A stretch of 64,000 bases of DNA from Petasospora fabianii (lineage: Eukaryota; Ascomycota; Saccharomycetes; Phaffomycetales; Wickerhamomycetaceae). The notes beneath the pieces were generated by a model, which was not told the origin of the DNA, ran no database searches, and saw only the letters and a program-made list of their open reading frames with translations. Of the stretch, positions 37,452-47,736 are shown piece by piece. Made by a program: the position numbers and the translations under genes. How positions within the stretch are numbered: position 1 is the stretch's first letter; each line of letters begins with the position of its first letter. The DNA lies in the NCBI GenBank assembly GCA_022641835.1, contig CP048715.1, forward strand, positions 1,984,001 to 2,048,000. The letters run 5' to 3'.

Positions 37452-40307
37452 TCAAACATCACTCTCAACTGGAGACTTCTTTTTCTTTGACACAACAAGT
37501 TCACCACTTTCAATTTTCTTCTTTCTGTTCAATCTTCTTCTTAATCCAGTCACCTTCTTCATGATCTTTGGATACTTCATAGTGTACTGATTGCTCACGT
37601 CAGCAACAGATCTCTTGGATTTTCTTGCCTGATTCAAGATGTGCTTGTACAACACAGAGTTTAGCTCCTTTTCGAAGATGTGGGCCAACGCCATGTATGG
37701 TTTGAGAACCTTACCCTTGTAGGTAAATGGCTGATGTGGCTTTCCCGATCTTCTGTTGACAGTCTTCTCAAATCTGGAGAGCTCCTTAGCAATGTAACCA
37801 CCCATCAATTTGTTCTCCACGATTCTCAAACCATCATGTAGAGTGAAGGGTCTTCTGGTCAATCTTCTAGCGACCCAATTCAATCTTGTAGAGTCGAACG
37901 TGAATTTGTGAACAAACAAAAGATCTTGGAACAGCTGGGAGAACTGAGGAACGTCCTTCTTGACAACGTAGTAGTTATAGATAACCTTAATCACCGAGTT
38001 GTAAATCTTCTTCAGTTTCTGTGGAGCAACACTGTCTTCAACCAAGTACTCTTTAATCTTCTCCTGGAAGTTTAAGTACACAACCTCAAACGATCTCCAC
38101 TTCTTGGTCTGCGCGAACAACAACATCTCCTGCTTCATGTAGTTCAAGTTGGAGTTGATGTCAAATTCATCATCAGTACGTCTGAACTCTTCAAGTAATC
38201 TGAAAGCCTCATTAGGATCATAGAACTTGTTCAAGGCATTGATCACTGGTTTAACAGCTTTGAACTTCAGCTTTCCTCTAAGTGGCAGCTGTTCTCCACG
38301 AACCTTATTCAGCACCTCATCCACTGCCTTGACTGGTCTTTCAAAGTTCTTATTGTTGATGATACCGGTCTTTACAAGCATCACAAGGAACTCGCGATAA
38401 AGTGACGAATCCAGACGGCGACCGTCTTCCAATGCCAGTTGGAAAGTGAGAAGACACTCGTCATACTTCTTGAACCGGTTGTATCCGGCCATCAGGACAC
38501 GGTAATGACGGGACTCAACTGGGATATGGCGCTGGCGCATCCGTGCAATGACTGAAACTGCTTGTCTGAAGTGACCTTGGAAGGTGAAGTATTCGAGCTT
38601 GGCAAGGTAGAGCGATGGTGTATCGTTGATGGATGAGGAGTTCAGCTTGTGATAGATCTCACGAGCCTGTCTGAATTTGCCCTGCATGAGGAAGGATTTC
38701 ATCAAGATGACTAGAGATGGGACATGTGTGGTAGAGATGAGCGAGTCTTGGAAGAGTCGTTCGACTTCACTGAAGTTTTTGAAAGAGAGGTGAAGGGAAA
38801 GAAGGGCTTGGTTGAAGTTGTCATCTGGGACGATTTTGACAGACTCCATAACCTTGATGATTTTGTTGAGTGGTGCAATGGTTCTGCTCGTTTCACAAGT
38901 CTTGATGATACTGGTAAAGATATCAATAGAGAGGTATCTCTTACGCTGAACGAGAACCTCCAAAAGTGTAACTGCATCAGCCAGAGCTCCTTGCTGAGCA
39001 AACTGCGAGAAGATCAACTTGAAGGTACGTGATGTTGGCCTTTTCTTCTCACTATAGATGGAACGCAAACTGCTGTAGAATTGAGCATCGGAACCTTGGA
39101 GACCTCTGGTCATCATGATGTTGTGGTACTTACTGCTCTTCTTGTTCTCATTCGCATCGTAGGCCTCGGCGACCATGTCAAAATCCTTGAATCTCTTTTG
39201 ATGAAGAAGTGTACTCAGGATACGAGTGACCTTGTGACGGCTTAACACGTTCCTCTCCAGCTGAAGACGGAGTACCTTGTTGGCCTTGCCCCTGTATTGA
39301 AGAGCAGTGACAGCAGCCTCGAGGTCACCAAGCATTTTGTCGTTCCACAGCAATTTGTTCCCCAGGAACAATGTTACTGCTTCGTCATACTTTTGCAGCG
39401 AGCTGTATGCTTGGATAGTATTGGAAAGGAGGCTCTGGGTCCTCTGGCCCTTGGAAGCGAAACCCCAGACCTTGACAATCTTCTCTGGGGATGAGAGCAT
39501 GTAGTAAGCGTATGAAAGTGAATGCAAGAAGTTCGCCATGTGCTCATCGGAAGTTAGTGACTCTCTGGCATATTCAAAGATGTGGTCCGGATTTTGGATC
39601 TTGTTGAGAATAGTCAAGAGAACAGCCATATCACCTTTTGAGTTTTTCTGATGTACAACTTTCAAGTTTGAATAGGTAATCCGGCAGCTGACGAGCCAGA
39701 GGAAAAGAGCTGCTTTGGAGCGATGCAATGATTCAGTGAGATCATGTACTGCCAGACTGAGAAACTGCGATCTTTGTTTCATGTCAAGATCTTTTAGTAT
39801 CGTAATAATCTCGTCGGACTTTCCCATGATCGCGAGGGTCATGAGGAAAAGAGTGGTGTCTCTGGTATCCTGCAGGCTCTCATTCAATATATCATAGACC
39901 CATGTAATTCTTTTATGCTTGAGAAGGAGTAGGAGAGCGGCTTGTCTCTCTGCTGTGGCGTAATTGGTACCTTGTTGTTGGAGAAGGTGGTGTAATGCCT
40001 CGATATCGGGCTTTGACTTAGTTGGTTTCTCGAGAATGGCTTGCAGGTTGCTTGGAGAATTGTGGGTGAACGTTGTGTGCTTCGTTTGTGAGTGGTCTGG
40101 AAGTGAGGATGCGAATCTTTTGTATCGTAACTTGGGCTTCGTGAAGGTCCACCTGCTCGATGGAAATAATGTGGGAAGGTGTTTGGGAAGCATCGATGCA
40201 TGGAGGAACTGCCGGCTCAGCGAGGCCCCATTATTGGAAGCAGACCAGTGCAGCAGTTCTTGTCGAAGCGCCACAACTGCAGCAGCTTCGGGTAATATTA
40301 GAGACAT
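37452..40307 (-). CDS. PET309: Mitochondrial PPR protein, probable Pet309 (COX1 translational activator)
   Basis: 951 residues with an Arg/Ser/Thr-rich N-terminus suited to mitochondrial import, then a helical array of degenerate pentatricopeptide motifs, such as TSRTFKLIFSQFAQQGALADAV, shortened here to its core FSQFAQQGALADA, and YHKLNSSSINDTPSLYLAKL. The C-terminus is very basic (TGLRRRLNRKKKIE). PPR proteins of yeast diverge quickly, so sequence alone is weak. Position decides: it lies between SPC3 and FYV7 in the same orientations as YLR066W, YLR067C (PET309) and YLR068W, and Pet309 is 965 residues. Pet309 binds COX1 mRNA at the inner membrane and is needed for its stability and translation. 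Confidence 0.75.
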   Translation of the reverse strand: MSLILPEAAAVVALRQELLHWSASNNGASLSRQFLHASMLPKHLPTLFPSSRWTFTKPKLRYKRFASSLPDHSQTKHTTFTHNSPSNLQAILEKPTKSKPDIEALHHLLQQQGTNYATAERQAALLLLLKHKRITWVYDILNESLQDTRDTTLFLMTLAIMGKSDEIITILKDLDMKQRSQFLSLAVHDLTESLHRSKAALFLWLVSCRITYSNLKVVHQKNSKGDMAVLLTILNKIQNPDHIFEYARESLTSDEHMANFLHSLSYAYYMLSSPEKIVKVWGFASKGQRTQSLLSNTIQAYSSLQKYDEAVTLFLGNKLLWNDKMLGDLEAAVTALQYRGKANKVLRLQLERNVLSRHKVTRILSTLLHQKRFKDFDMVAEAYDANENKKSSKYHNIMMTRGLQGSDAQFYSSLRSIYSEKKRPTSRTFKLIFSQFAQQGALADAVTLLEVLVQRKRYLSIDIFTSIIKTCETSRTIAPLNKIIKVMESVKIVPDDNFNQALLSLHLSFKNFSEVERLFQDSLISTTHVPSLVILMKSFLMQGKFRQAREIYHKLNSSSINDTPSLYLAKLEYFTFQGHFRQAVSVIARMRQRHIPVESRHYRVLMAGYNRFKKYDECLLTFQLALEDGRRLDSSLYREFLVMLVKTGIINNKNFERPVKAVDEVLNKVRGEQLPLRGKLKFKAVKPVINALNKFYDPNEAFRLLEEFRRTDDEFDINSNLNYMKQEMLLFAQTKKWRSFEVVYLNFQEKIKEYLVEDSVAPQKLKKIYNSVIKVIYNYYVVKKDVPQFSQLFQDLLFVHKFTFDSTRLNWVARRLTRRPFTLHDGLRIVENKLMGGYIAKELSRFEKTVNRRSGKPHQPFTYKGKVLKPYMALAHIFEKELNSVLYKHILNQARKSKRSVADVSNQYTMKYPKIMKKVTGLRRRLNRKKKIESGELVVSKKKKSPVESDV

Positions 40308-40911
40308 GGGAAAATGATGTGTGAGTAGGAATAAAGCATGCGATTGGAGTAGAGTTGTGTGATTGGTTGAGCGATGGTCTACTCGTGTGATGTAGGTGTG
40401 GGTATGGGAGTGTGTAGCAGCCAGTCAGGGGGGTTCCAGTGAAGGAGTTTGATAAACTGAGGGTTCAATAGAAGCAAGCTAATGACCTGATGTAAGGTGA
40501 AAACGCCAATGATTGAGAAATTGGCCAAATCATATCCTCGATGGTGTTTAACGTGCCATCAATTTTTCATGCTGGTGAGGATCGAAAAATTCTGATCACG
40601 TGATAGTCCGCGCTTATTGCCGGATTTGACTTTGGGGGGATCTTTATGCTCCGATACCCTCTTTGCTTTGAATTTAGGGGACATAAAGGGTCAGCTCTCC
40701 TTCATTTGTCTATATATATACAACCTTATTGTAAAGTTCACCACTTTGTGCTATATAATTGGTCAAAATGGCGGCTGTAGAGGTTCTCTCAGGCGTCGAG
40801 ATCACTGACACTGACTTTGCGGGGAGTACGAATGTGGCAGATAAAAAAAAAACTTCTGTGAGATGAGCACTACATAACCGTATCAAAAAACATCTAGCAA
40901 TATCACACACA
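40308..40911. promoter_or_regulatory. Divergent PET309/FYV7 promoter region
   Basis: 604 bp. A perfect ATCACGTGAT palindrome (40595-40604) fits a Cbf1-type E-box. CAATTTTTCATG (about 40558-40569) reads TGAAAAATTG on the other strand, close to the RRPE element of ribosome-biogenesis genes, and GAGATGAGC near 40860 is PAC-like, both fitting FYV7. A TATATATATA run lies near 40712. A 32-codon frame is listed separately. Confidence 0.5.
40768..40866 (+). CDS. Possible 32-codon small ORF or uORF upstream of FYV7
   Basis: ATG in good context (TCAAAATGG) opens MAAVEVLSGVEITDTDFAGS... and ends in KKKTSVR before TGA, 45 bp before the FYV7 ATG. If the FYV7 leader starts upstream it would act as a uORF. 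Chance is quite possible. Confidence 0.25.
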   Translation: MAAVEVLSGVEITDTDFAGSTNVADKKKTSVR

Positions 40912-41406
40912 ATGGCATTTACTGACAGAAAGCCGAAGTTCAACAAGAAGAATCCATATATTGATAGACGCGAGTCGAAGAGTACGTTCGTTCACGTTAA
41001 CCACAGCGCTTATGGTCCATACTAACATTTGTACTTAGATAGGGAGATTAGACAGGCACTCGTTCACAAGGCCAGACTCAAAAAGAAGTACATCAAGGAG
41101 CTTGAAAAGTCCGGTGAAAAACTACCTGAGAGGTCATCAAAGAGAGAAGAAGAGGCTGAGAAGAAGAAGAACCAACTCACATTCCAGGACCGTCAAAAAT
41201 TAGCGAAGGAGAGAAAGAAGGCATCTCGTGAACAGAGGGAGAAAGAGAAGCTAGAGAGAGAGCTTCAAGTGGAAAAGAAGCAGAAGGAACGTGAAAAGAA
41301 GAAAGAAGCACTTGCTCAGAGAACCAAGTATGGCCAGCCATTGATGGGACCAAGAATCAACAATTTGTTGGAGAAGATCCAGAAGGAGTACGGCGATAAG
41401 AAGTAA
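40912..41406 (+). CDS. FYV7: Fyv7, small-subunit rRNA processing factor (one intron)
   Basis: Exon 1 is 40912-40981 (through RRESK); a 57-nt intron (GTACGT, TACTAAC, CTTAG) leads to exon 2 at 41039-41406, 145 residues in total. The protein is almost wholly charged and helical (EKKKNQLTFQDRQKLAKERK), ending in RTKYGQPLMGPRINNLLEKI, which matches the GQPLMGPKIEDLLDKIK end of yeast Fyv7. Fyv7 acts in the nucleolus in 35S pre-rRNA processing toward 18S. It is convergent with the DDB1-like gene, only 50 bp apart. Confidence 0.88.
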
Positions 41407-41456
41407 TACGCTCAGACATCTATTATATTCCAGATTTTATCCATATTGTTCATAGA

Positions 41457-44400
41457 TCAAAGTGCCACTGACTCCAGCAGCTCCACAATATCGCCACTGG
41501 TGCCGTCTTTGAACAGGTCAGCATCAAACACATTCACGTCCCTATTGCTGTACCATGGTCCCTTCTCGAGTCGCCAGAACCCCTTCTGGGTGACACAACT
41601 TGGCAACTCGCCTTTCACATCTCGGTATGATTTTTTCATGTTTGCCTTTATCTCTCGATTTACCACTGTGAACAACTCGATATTTCCACCAATTCCAAAT
41701 GCAATGAACCGATTTAATGACGACCTTGCCTTGTACCATGTAGACTTCAACTGACACTGTTTCACCGTTGCAACATAATTTTGATATGACTTGAACTTTG
41801 ATCTCGAATCACTCAAGCCAGAAACAGTACAGTGTAACTTGTCAGCAACAATAACAAGATCCTCCTTATCGAACAAGATGCTACTCGATGCCTTCCTTTG
41901 AGTAACATCCTCATATGCGAGCCTCAGAAGGCCATCCTCGTAGGTGAACTGGCTCACAGCATGCGACTGGGTGCAAACAACAATATTATTACCTTGTACA
42001 TGAATCTGTGTAACAAGACTTTTGAAACTGTGGAGCTGGATTGGTTCATGCATAGCTCTGTCTGTGAGGTTGTACTGGCAAGAAAAGAGATCCGAGCCAG
42101 ATGAAAACAAAATACAGCCATCCTCGAGCTGAGCAACGGAGAGCACAGCTCCTGTAGTTTTGATTCTGTAAAGCTCAGTAACGTCGATGATGTTCTGGTT
42201 CTCTTCAGAGAATGTGCGAAGGGAAAGCACCTTGAGTGATCCTCCAGACTTAGTCGAGCAACCAACCAGTAGATTGCGGAACTTCTTCTCTGTAGAGGGG
42301 AGGATCCATTCGTTAACGCAAAGAGGGAGGTCGTCTTCAAAGATGCCTCTCGTAGACTTAGCATAAAAACGATGTTCAAGCTTGCTGAACTTATTGGTGA
42401 AAACCATTCCCGTTTCAGTAATAATGGCAAAGACCCCGATATGGGAGATGTACTTGAATTTGCGGGGGACAACACCGAGTTTGATGCTCTTAGAGATGGT
42501 CTTCTTGTGATTGTCGACCCTCACAATGCACAGACCATCATCTCTGAGAACAGCGAGCCGATCTTCGTCAACATGGATGGCGGAAAAAACCTGACGGTCA
42601 CGAAGCTCTTCGAATATAACCGGAACAGGGTATACCGATTTGCGTGGGAGAATCCAGAGGCAAGACGTAATCAGCAATAAAGAGTTAAACCCCAGCTCAA
42701 ACTCGATGGGGGTTTCAGACAGCTTCAGCTGTGACGGTTTGGACACTTGCAAATTCTCGATCGGACCAGATAATGTGAACCACATGTACTCACCGTTTCT
42801 TGAAGATGTATGAACTGTGTTGTCAATCATCACCATGTCATGAATGCTATTAAGTCCACAATGAATTTCACGAATACTTTGGAGTCCATCAGAAGTTTGA
42901 GTGTAGACTTTAAGATAATCATCAGCGGCGACAAAGAGAAGCAGCGAGCTGCGCTCGTTCTCATAAACAGCAAGCTTGATGAAGTTACATTCAAAGTCCA
43001 AAACGAGTTCATCACAAAAAGGAGTAATCTCACCAATGGCGTGATAGAGTCCTATTACAGTTGATACTCCAGAACGAGAAGGTCTCTCCATAACGACTGC
43101 GATGATGTTGTCAAGAACATCAGCATACACCAGTGTCTCAAAGAACTCCTTGTACAGGGTAGACTCTTCATTCTCAAAGTCCGACACCACAATGCTATCT
43201 TCAGTCACCTGGAAGCAGATTTCATCGAAGCTGGAGATATACAGCGTCCTCTTTGCCAGATCCAGCCCGCTGTCAATTATGTCACTCAACGTGTCACCTT
43301 CATATTTGAATACCAAGGTCTTATCAACGTATGTGATGATCAGATACAGCTGCTCATCAATCTGGTGAGAAAATACCTTTACAGCAGACCTGAACGTGCG
43401 GTCAGAAACCTCTTTTACGGCACAAATTCCTTGTTTAAGCTTTGAGATCGATCTGCCATGCGCCAGCCACAGTTCCTGGTCACCTGTCCTCAAATCGACA
43501 ACCTCGGTATCCCATAATGGGGCCCAATTGCTCCGGCTTTCAAGTAGTTCACCCTTAGATACTGGTAGCTTATCATCGGAATTAGCATCATGAATCACAT
43601 CTTTGAAGATGATATGTCCATGATTTGTGACGTTGCTGATGTAGATGAAATGATAGTCATCATCCATCTTCTCCAAGGTAAATTTTCCACACCTTGGAAC
43701 TCTTAAGATTGGCCGTACATGAATATTTGAGCCATAAACCACAATTGAATAGATGGTACCATCCTCAGTACCGATCAAAACCTCATTTTCAGCTGAATCA
43801 GCAATGATTGGTGTTTTCGGTCTATATGAGCACACAGGGAACGAACCTTGAAACTCACCATGAATAAAGTTAAAGTCAGCAGAGAGTATGTTGTTGATGC
43901 TGACCAGCAGCACAACATTTTCAAACATCATAAACACACTGTCTTTGAAAGGTATGACAAAGATGGGAATCTGGAAGTCGTTCGTGAGGGGTAACGGTGT
44001 GTGTTCTGTGAATCTTTCCTCATCAATCCACCACTCAAAGAGCCTGAGTAGAAGCCGACGTTCAGAAGTCAGTACCATCGAGCAGATCATGGCGTGAGAA
44101 CGATCTGGTAAGCCCTCTATGGGATCAAGGAAGCAGGTGAAAAGGATCGTACCGTCAAGTACGACATTCTTCAGTTTATCGATCATGGCACCACGAGGGG
44201 TCTGAACGGTTGTATGAAGCCGTATTACGTTTTTGAGAGCTGTCACAGCAAATGCTCCGCCAGACTGATGTGTTATGATGGATTTGCCGACGTCGGTGAG
44301 CTGTGGTAGCTGGTCCTGTTGGTAGTTTGTCCTCCACCATTGAACAACGTACGGTGTAATTGTGCCATCGATGATGAAAAGGCGAACCATGAGAAGAAGA

Positions 44401-45071
44401 TTTGAAGACAGAGATAGCAGCAGAGTGTCTTCATCTCGTTTGTTGTCATCAGTAGTTGCTCCGGGAAGTAGAGCAGAAGATCTGATGGTTGAGGGCACCT
44501 CGAATGTGCGGCAGCCTTGGATTGAAATAGCGGAGCGATGGATATTGACAATGACATCCTCAAGTTGCATATCCACTACTTCATCTATTTCAATATCTTC
44601 CACCTCTTCCAACTTCTTCACGTCGTCTTTCGTCGTGAACTTGAGCATCTCTTCTTCGAGATCGTCGTAATCATCAAGTTGAGACCCGAAAGAGTCGGGG
44701 TCAATGGGCCGCAGTTCACGCAGCATGCTGGGAAGCAATATATTCCCATCCTCTGGTGTGTTGTATTTTCCAAGTCCTTCAATCTTCTTATTCGTGGAGT
44801 ATTTCATGTTGTAGAACTCCTCGATAATGGGACTCGATGTGATCTTGTGTTTAAGCACCCCATAGTCTGTCAGTGTAGGCGAATTAGTAGCATCATCCGA
44901 AGGAGTTTGGGCATCCCATTGGAGTACGCTGGCGTCGGCAGCCAGATCATACGACACCAGCAGGTCTGACTCCTCAATCTCCATCATACTGAGTTTTTTC
45001 CTCTGAACTTGAGACCAGGGAAACGTGTGCAATCCGTCGTATTCATCGAGATAGAGAAACGCGTAGGCCAT
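41457..45071 (-). CDS. DDB1/CPSF160/Rse1-superfamily beta-propeller protein, possibly Mms1
   Basis: 1,204 residues. An acidic insert (about 130-170) separates N-terminal propeller parts. The C-terminal half has segments typical of the CPSF_A region: VVPRKFKYISHIGVFAIITE, then SLKVLSLRTFSEENQN, IHVQGNNIVVCTQSHAVSQF and ILFDKEDLVIVADKLH. Of the yeast members (Cft1, Rse1, Mms1) it is shorter and more divergent than Cft1 or Rse1 usually are, which favours Mms1, the Rtt101 cullin adaptor for replication repair. This is inference; Rse1 or Cft1 cannot be excluded without a search. It is divergent from MEF1 with 123 bp between starts. Confidence 0.65.
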   Translation of the reverse strand: MAYAFLYLDEYDGLHTFPWSQVQRKKLSMMEIEESDLLVSYDLAADASVLQWDAQTPSDDATNSPTLTDYGVLKHKITSSPIIEEFYNMKYSTNKKIEGLGKYNTPEDGNILLPSMLRELRPIDPDSFGSQLDDYDDLEEEMLKFTTKDDVKKLEEVEDIEIDEVVDMQLEDVIVNIHRSAISIQGCRTFEVPSTIRSSALLPGATTDDNKRDEDTLLLSLSSNLLLMVRLFIIDGTITPYVVQWWRTNYQQDQLPQLTDVGKSIITHQSGGAFAVTALKNVIRLHTTVQTPRGAMIDKLKNVVLDGTILFTCFLDPIEGLPDRSHAMICSMVLTSERRLLLRLFEWWIDEERFTEHTPLPLTNDFQIPIFVIPFKDSVFMMFENVVLLVSINNILSADFNFIHGEFQGSFPVCSYRPKTPIIADSAENEVLIGTEDGTIYSIVVYGSNIHVRPILRVPRCGKFTLEKMDDDYHFIYISNVTNHGHIIFKDVIHDANSDDKLPVSKGELLESRSNWAPLWDTEVVDLRTGDQELWLAHGRSISKLKQGICAVKEVSDRTFRSAVKVFSHQIDEQLYLIITYVDKTLVFKYEGDTLSDIIDSGLDLAKRTLYISSFDEICFQVTEDSIVVSDFENEESTLYKEFFETLVYADVLDNIIAVVMERPSRSGVSTVIGLYHAIGEITPFCDELVLDFECNFIKLAVYENERSSLLLFVAADDYLKVYTQTSDGLQSIREIHCGLNSIHDMVMIDNTVHTSSRNGEYMWFTLSGPIENLQVSKPSQLKLSETPIEFELGFNSLLLITSCLWILPRKSVYPVPVIFEELRDRQVFSAIHVDEDRLAVLRDDGLCIVRVDNHKKTISKSIKLGVVPRKFKYISHIGVFAIITETGMVFTNKFSKLEHRFYAKSTRGIFEDDLPLCVNEWILPSTEKKFRNLLVGCSTKSGGSLKVLSLRTFSEENQNIIDVTELYRIKTTGAVLSVAQLEDGCILFSSGSDLFSCQYNLTDRAMHEPIQLHSFKSLVTQIHVQGNNIVVCTQSHAVSQFTYEDGLLRLAYEDVTQRKASSSILFDKEDLVIVADKLHCTVSGLSDSRSKFKSYQNYVATVKQCQLKSTWYKARSSLNRFIAFGIGGNIELFTVVNREIKANMKKSYRDVKGELPSCVTQKGFWRLEKGPWYSNRDVNVFDADLFKDGTSGDIVELLESVAL

Positions 45072-45194
45072 CGGTCGCGCGCGGATATATCTAGTGGTAC
45101 GGACACTCCCGAGGCGTCTGGAAAAAAAAAAGATCAGACGTTGGACACATCAGAGACACACCTTATCTGAGCTCTTTCCCCACATTCCCCCGTC

Positions 45195-47453
45195 ATGTCC
45201 CGAGTAGTCGCCAATCTCTGGAGCAGGGGCGTCCGCTCTGCCGGCTGGGCTGTCTCTCAAAAGAGAGCGTTCACCCAGTCCGTCGTGAGACGCACCTATG
45301 AGGAGGAGAAGGTCTCCATCGACAAGATCATGGCCAACTTGCCTGAGGAGGATCGCCAAAGGGCCTCCAGAATGCGTAATATTGGTATCTCTGCCCACAT
45401 CGACTCTGGTAAGACCACTTTTACCGAGCGTGTGCTGTTCTACACCGGTAGAATCAACGCCATCCACGACGTTAGGGGCCGTGACGGTGTCGGTGCCAAG
45501 ATGGACTCCATGGACCTTGAGAGAGAGAAGGGTATTACTATCCAGTCTGCTGCCACATACTGCTCTTGGAAAAGAAACAATGAGGACTACCACTTCAACT
45601 TGATTGACACACCTGGTCACATCGACTTCACTATCGAGGTCGAGAGAGCTTTGAGAGTTCTCGATGGTGCTGTTCTTGTTGTTTGTGCCGTCTCTGGTGT
45701 TCAGTCCCAGACTGTCACTGTCGACCGTCAGATGCGTCGTTACAACGTCCCAAGAGTCACCTTCATCAACAAGATGGACAGAATGGGTGCCGATCCTTTC
45801 AGAGCCATTCAGCAAATCAACGACAAGCTCAAGACACCGGCTGCTGCCATCCAGGTTCCAATTGGTTCTGAGTCTGAGTTGAAGGGTACCGTTAACATCA
45901 TCGACAGAGTTGCCTTGTACAATGAGGGTGCTCAGGGTGAGACTATTAGAACTGCTGAAGTCCCAGCTGACTTGGTGGATTTGGTCGAGGAGAAGAGAGC
46001 CCTTTTGATCGAGACTCTTGCCGATGTCGACGAAGAGATTGCCGAACTGTTCTTGGATGACGCTGAACCAACTGCTGAGCAGATCAAGGCTGCCATCAGA
46101 AGAGCCACCATTGCTAGAAAGTTCACTCCTGTTCTCATGGGTTCTGCTTTGGCCAATAAGGGTGTCCAGCCAGTTTTGGACGCTGTTTGTGACTACTTGC
46201 CAAACCCATCCGAAATTTTGAACAAGGGTTTGGATGTCAAGAACGATGAGGCTCCTGTCGAGCTCATTCCATCTTCTAAGGAGCCATTTGTCGGTCTTGC
46301 GTTCAAGCTTGAAGAGGGTAAGTACGGCCAGCTGACTTACTTGCGTGTTTACCAGGGTCGCCTTAAGAAGGGTGGCTACATCACCAACGTCAAGACAGGA
46401 AAGAAGGTCAAGGTTGCCAGATTGGTTCGTATGCACTCTGAAGAGATGGAAGATGTTGATAACATTGGTCCTGGTGAGATCTGTGCTACCTTTGGTATTG
46501 ACTGTTCTTCTGGTGATACTTTCTCTGATGGTACCACCCAGATCACCATGTCTTCTATGTTCGTCCCAGATGCTGTCATTTCTCTCTCCATTACACCAAA
46601 GAACACCAAGGATGTTACCAACTTCTCCAAGGCTATTAACCGTTTCCAGAAGGAGGATCCAACTTTCAGAGTTAATTATGACGCCGAATCAAAGGAGACT
46701 ATCATTTCTGGTATGGGTGAGTTGCACTTGGAGATCTACGTTGAGCGTATGAGACGTGAGTACAATGTGGAATGTACCACTGGTAAGCCACAGGTCTCTT
46801 ACCGTGAGGCTATCACTATGCCTTCTCAGTTTGACTATGCCCACAAGAAGCAGTCTGGTGGTGCTGGTCAATTCGCCAAGGTTGCCGGTGAGATGACTCC
46901 TGTTGAAGGTGACAACGCCTTTGAGACCCAAATTGTCGGTGGTAAGATTCCAGAGAAGTTCTTGCTTGCTTGTCGTAAGGGTTTCGAGGAGGCAATCGAG
47001 AAGGGTCCACTTATTGGGCACAAGGTTCTTGGTGTTTCCATGCTTATCAACGATGGTCAGGTCCACGTTGTCGATTCTAACGAGTTGGCTTTCAGAACCG
47101 CCACCATTGCCGCCTTCAAGCAAGGTTTCATGAAGGCCAACCCTGTCATCTTGGAGCCAATCATGAACGTTGATGTCACTGCTCCAAATGAATTCCAGGG
47201 TAACGTTATTGGTCTCTTGAACAAGGTTGCTGCCATCATCCAGGACACTGAAAACGGTCAGGATGAGTTCACCATCACTGCTGAGTGTCCATTGAACCAG
47301 ATGTTTGGTTTCGCTACTTCTCTCAGAGCTGCCACCCAGGGTAAGGGTGAATTCTCGTTGGAGTTCAAAAACTACGCTCAGGCTCCAATGCAGCTCCAGA
47401 GAGAGTTGATGGCTGAGCACCAGAAGAAGTTGCAGGAGGAGGCTAAGAAGTAG
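45195..47453 (+). CDS. MEF1: Mef1, mitochondrial elongation factor G1
   Basis: 752 residues with a presequence (about 1-35). The GTPase motifs are all present: P-loop in AHIDSGKTT (68-75), switch II DTPGH and NKMD. Domains II-V follow, with [14 protein letters not shown] and the C-terminal [16 protein letters not shown]1 drives translocation on mitochondrial ribosomes. Codon use is highly biased (GGT, AAG, TCT), implying strong expression. MEF1 adjoins FYV7 in S. cerevisiae; here the DDB1-like gene lies between and MEF1 points the other way. Its CTG codon in RVLFYTG is at a leucine position conserved to bacteria, which supports the standard code. Confidence 0.96.
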   Translation: MSRVVANLWSRGVRSAGWAVSQKRAFTQSVVRRTYEEEKVSIDKIMANLPEEDRQRASRMRNIGISAHIDSGKTTFTERVLFYTGRINAIHDVRGRDGVGAKMDSMDLEREKGITIQSAATYCSWKRNNEDYHFNLIDTPGHIDFTIEVERALRVLDGAVLVVCAVSGVQSQTVTVDRQMRRYNVPRVTFINKMDRMGADPFRAIQQINDKLKTPAAAIQVPIGSESELKGTVNIIDRVALYNEGAQGETIRTAEVPADLVDLVEEKRALLIETLADVDEEIAELFLDDAEPTAEQIKAAIRRATIARKFTPVLMGSALANKGVQPVLDAVCDYLPNPSEILNKGLDVKNDEAPVELIPSSKEPFVGLAFKLEEGKYGQLTYLRVYQGRLKKGGYITNVKTGKKVKVARLVRMHSEEMEDVDNIGPGEICATFGIDCSSGDTFSDGTTQITMSSMFVPDAVISLSITPKNTKDVTNFSKAINRFQKEDPTFRVNYDAESKETIISGMGELHLEIYVERMRREYNVECTTGKPQVSYREAITMPSQFDYAHKKQSGGAGQFAKVAGEMTPVEGDNAFETQIVGGKIPEKFLLACRKGFEEAIEKGPLIGHKVLGVSMLINDGQVHVVDSNELAFRTATIAAFKQGFMKANPVILEPIMNVDVTAPNEFQGNVIGLLNKVAAIIQDTENGQDEFTITAECPLNQMFGFATSLRAATQGKGEFSLEFKNYAQAPMQLQRELMAEHQKKLQEEAKK

Positions 47454-47736
47454 ATATTGTTGGAACTCCGGCTCACGGAAACAAAACTTGTAAATAACAT
47501 TGGCTATTAACTGTTTATATATCAGCTCGATACTATAGATAATGGAATGATTCGGTATGATTGACCATGGTTGGTTTCTATGGTAGCACCACTTGCCCTA
47601 TCGGCGACCCAGACCCGACCCATGCCATACACAAAGACATTGTTAGCGATGCCGCAGAAGGATGATATCTAGCGATGAATAAACCCCCTTCATATGTTGA
47701 CTAAGGCACTCTCCTGGGCAAACAAATAGATCCCAC

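Noticed and set aside
45150-46436. 428-codon minus-strand frame opposite MEF1
   Set aside because: Mirror of the biased codons of MEF1; no domain and a strong gene on the other strand. Similar shadow frames oppose ASC1, the glucanase gene and the amino-acid permease.
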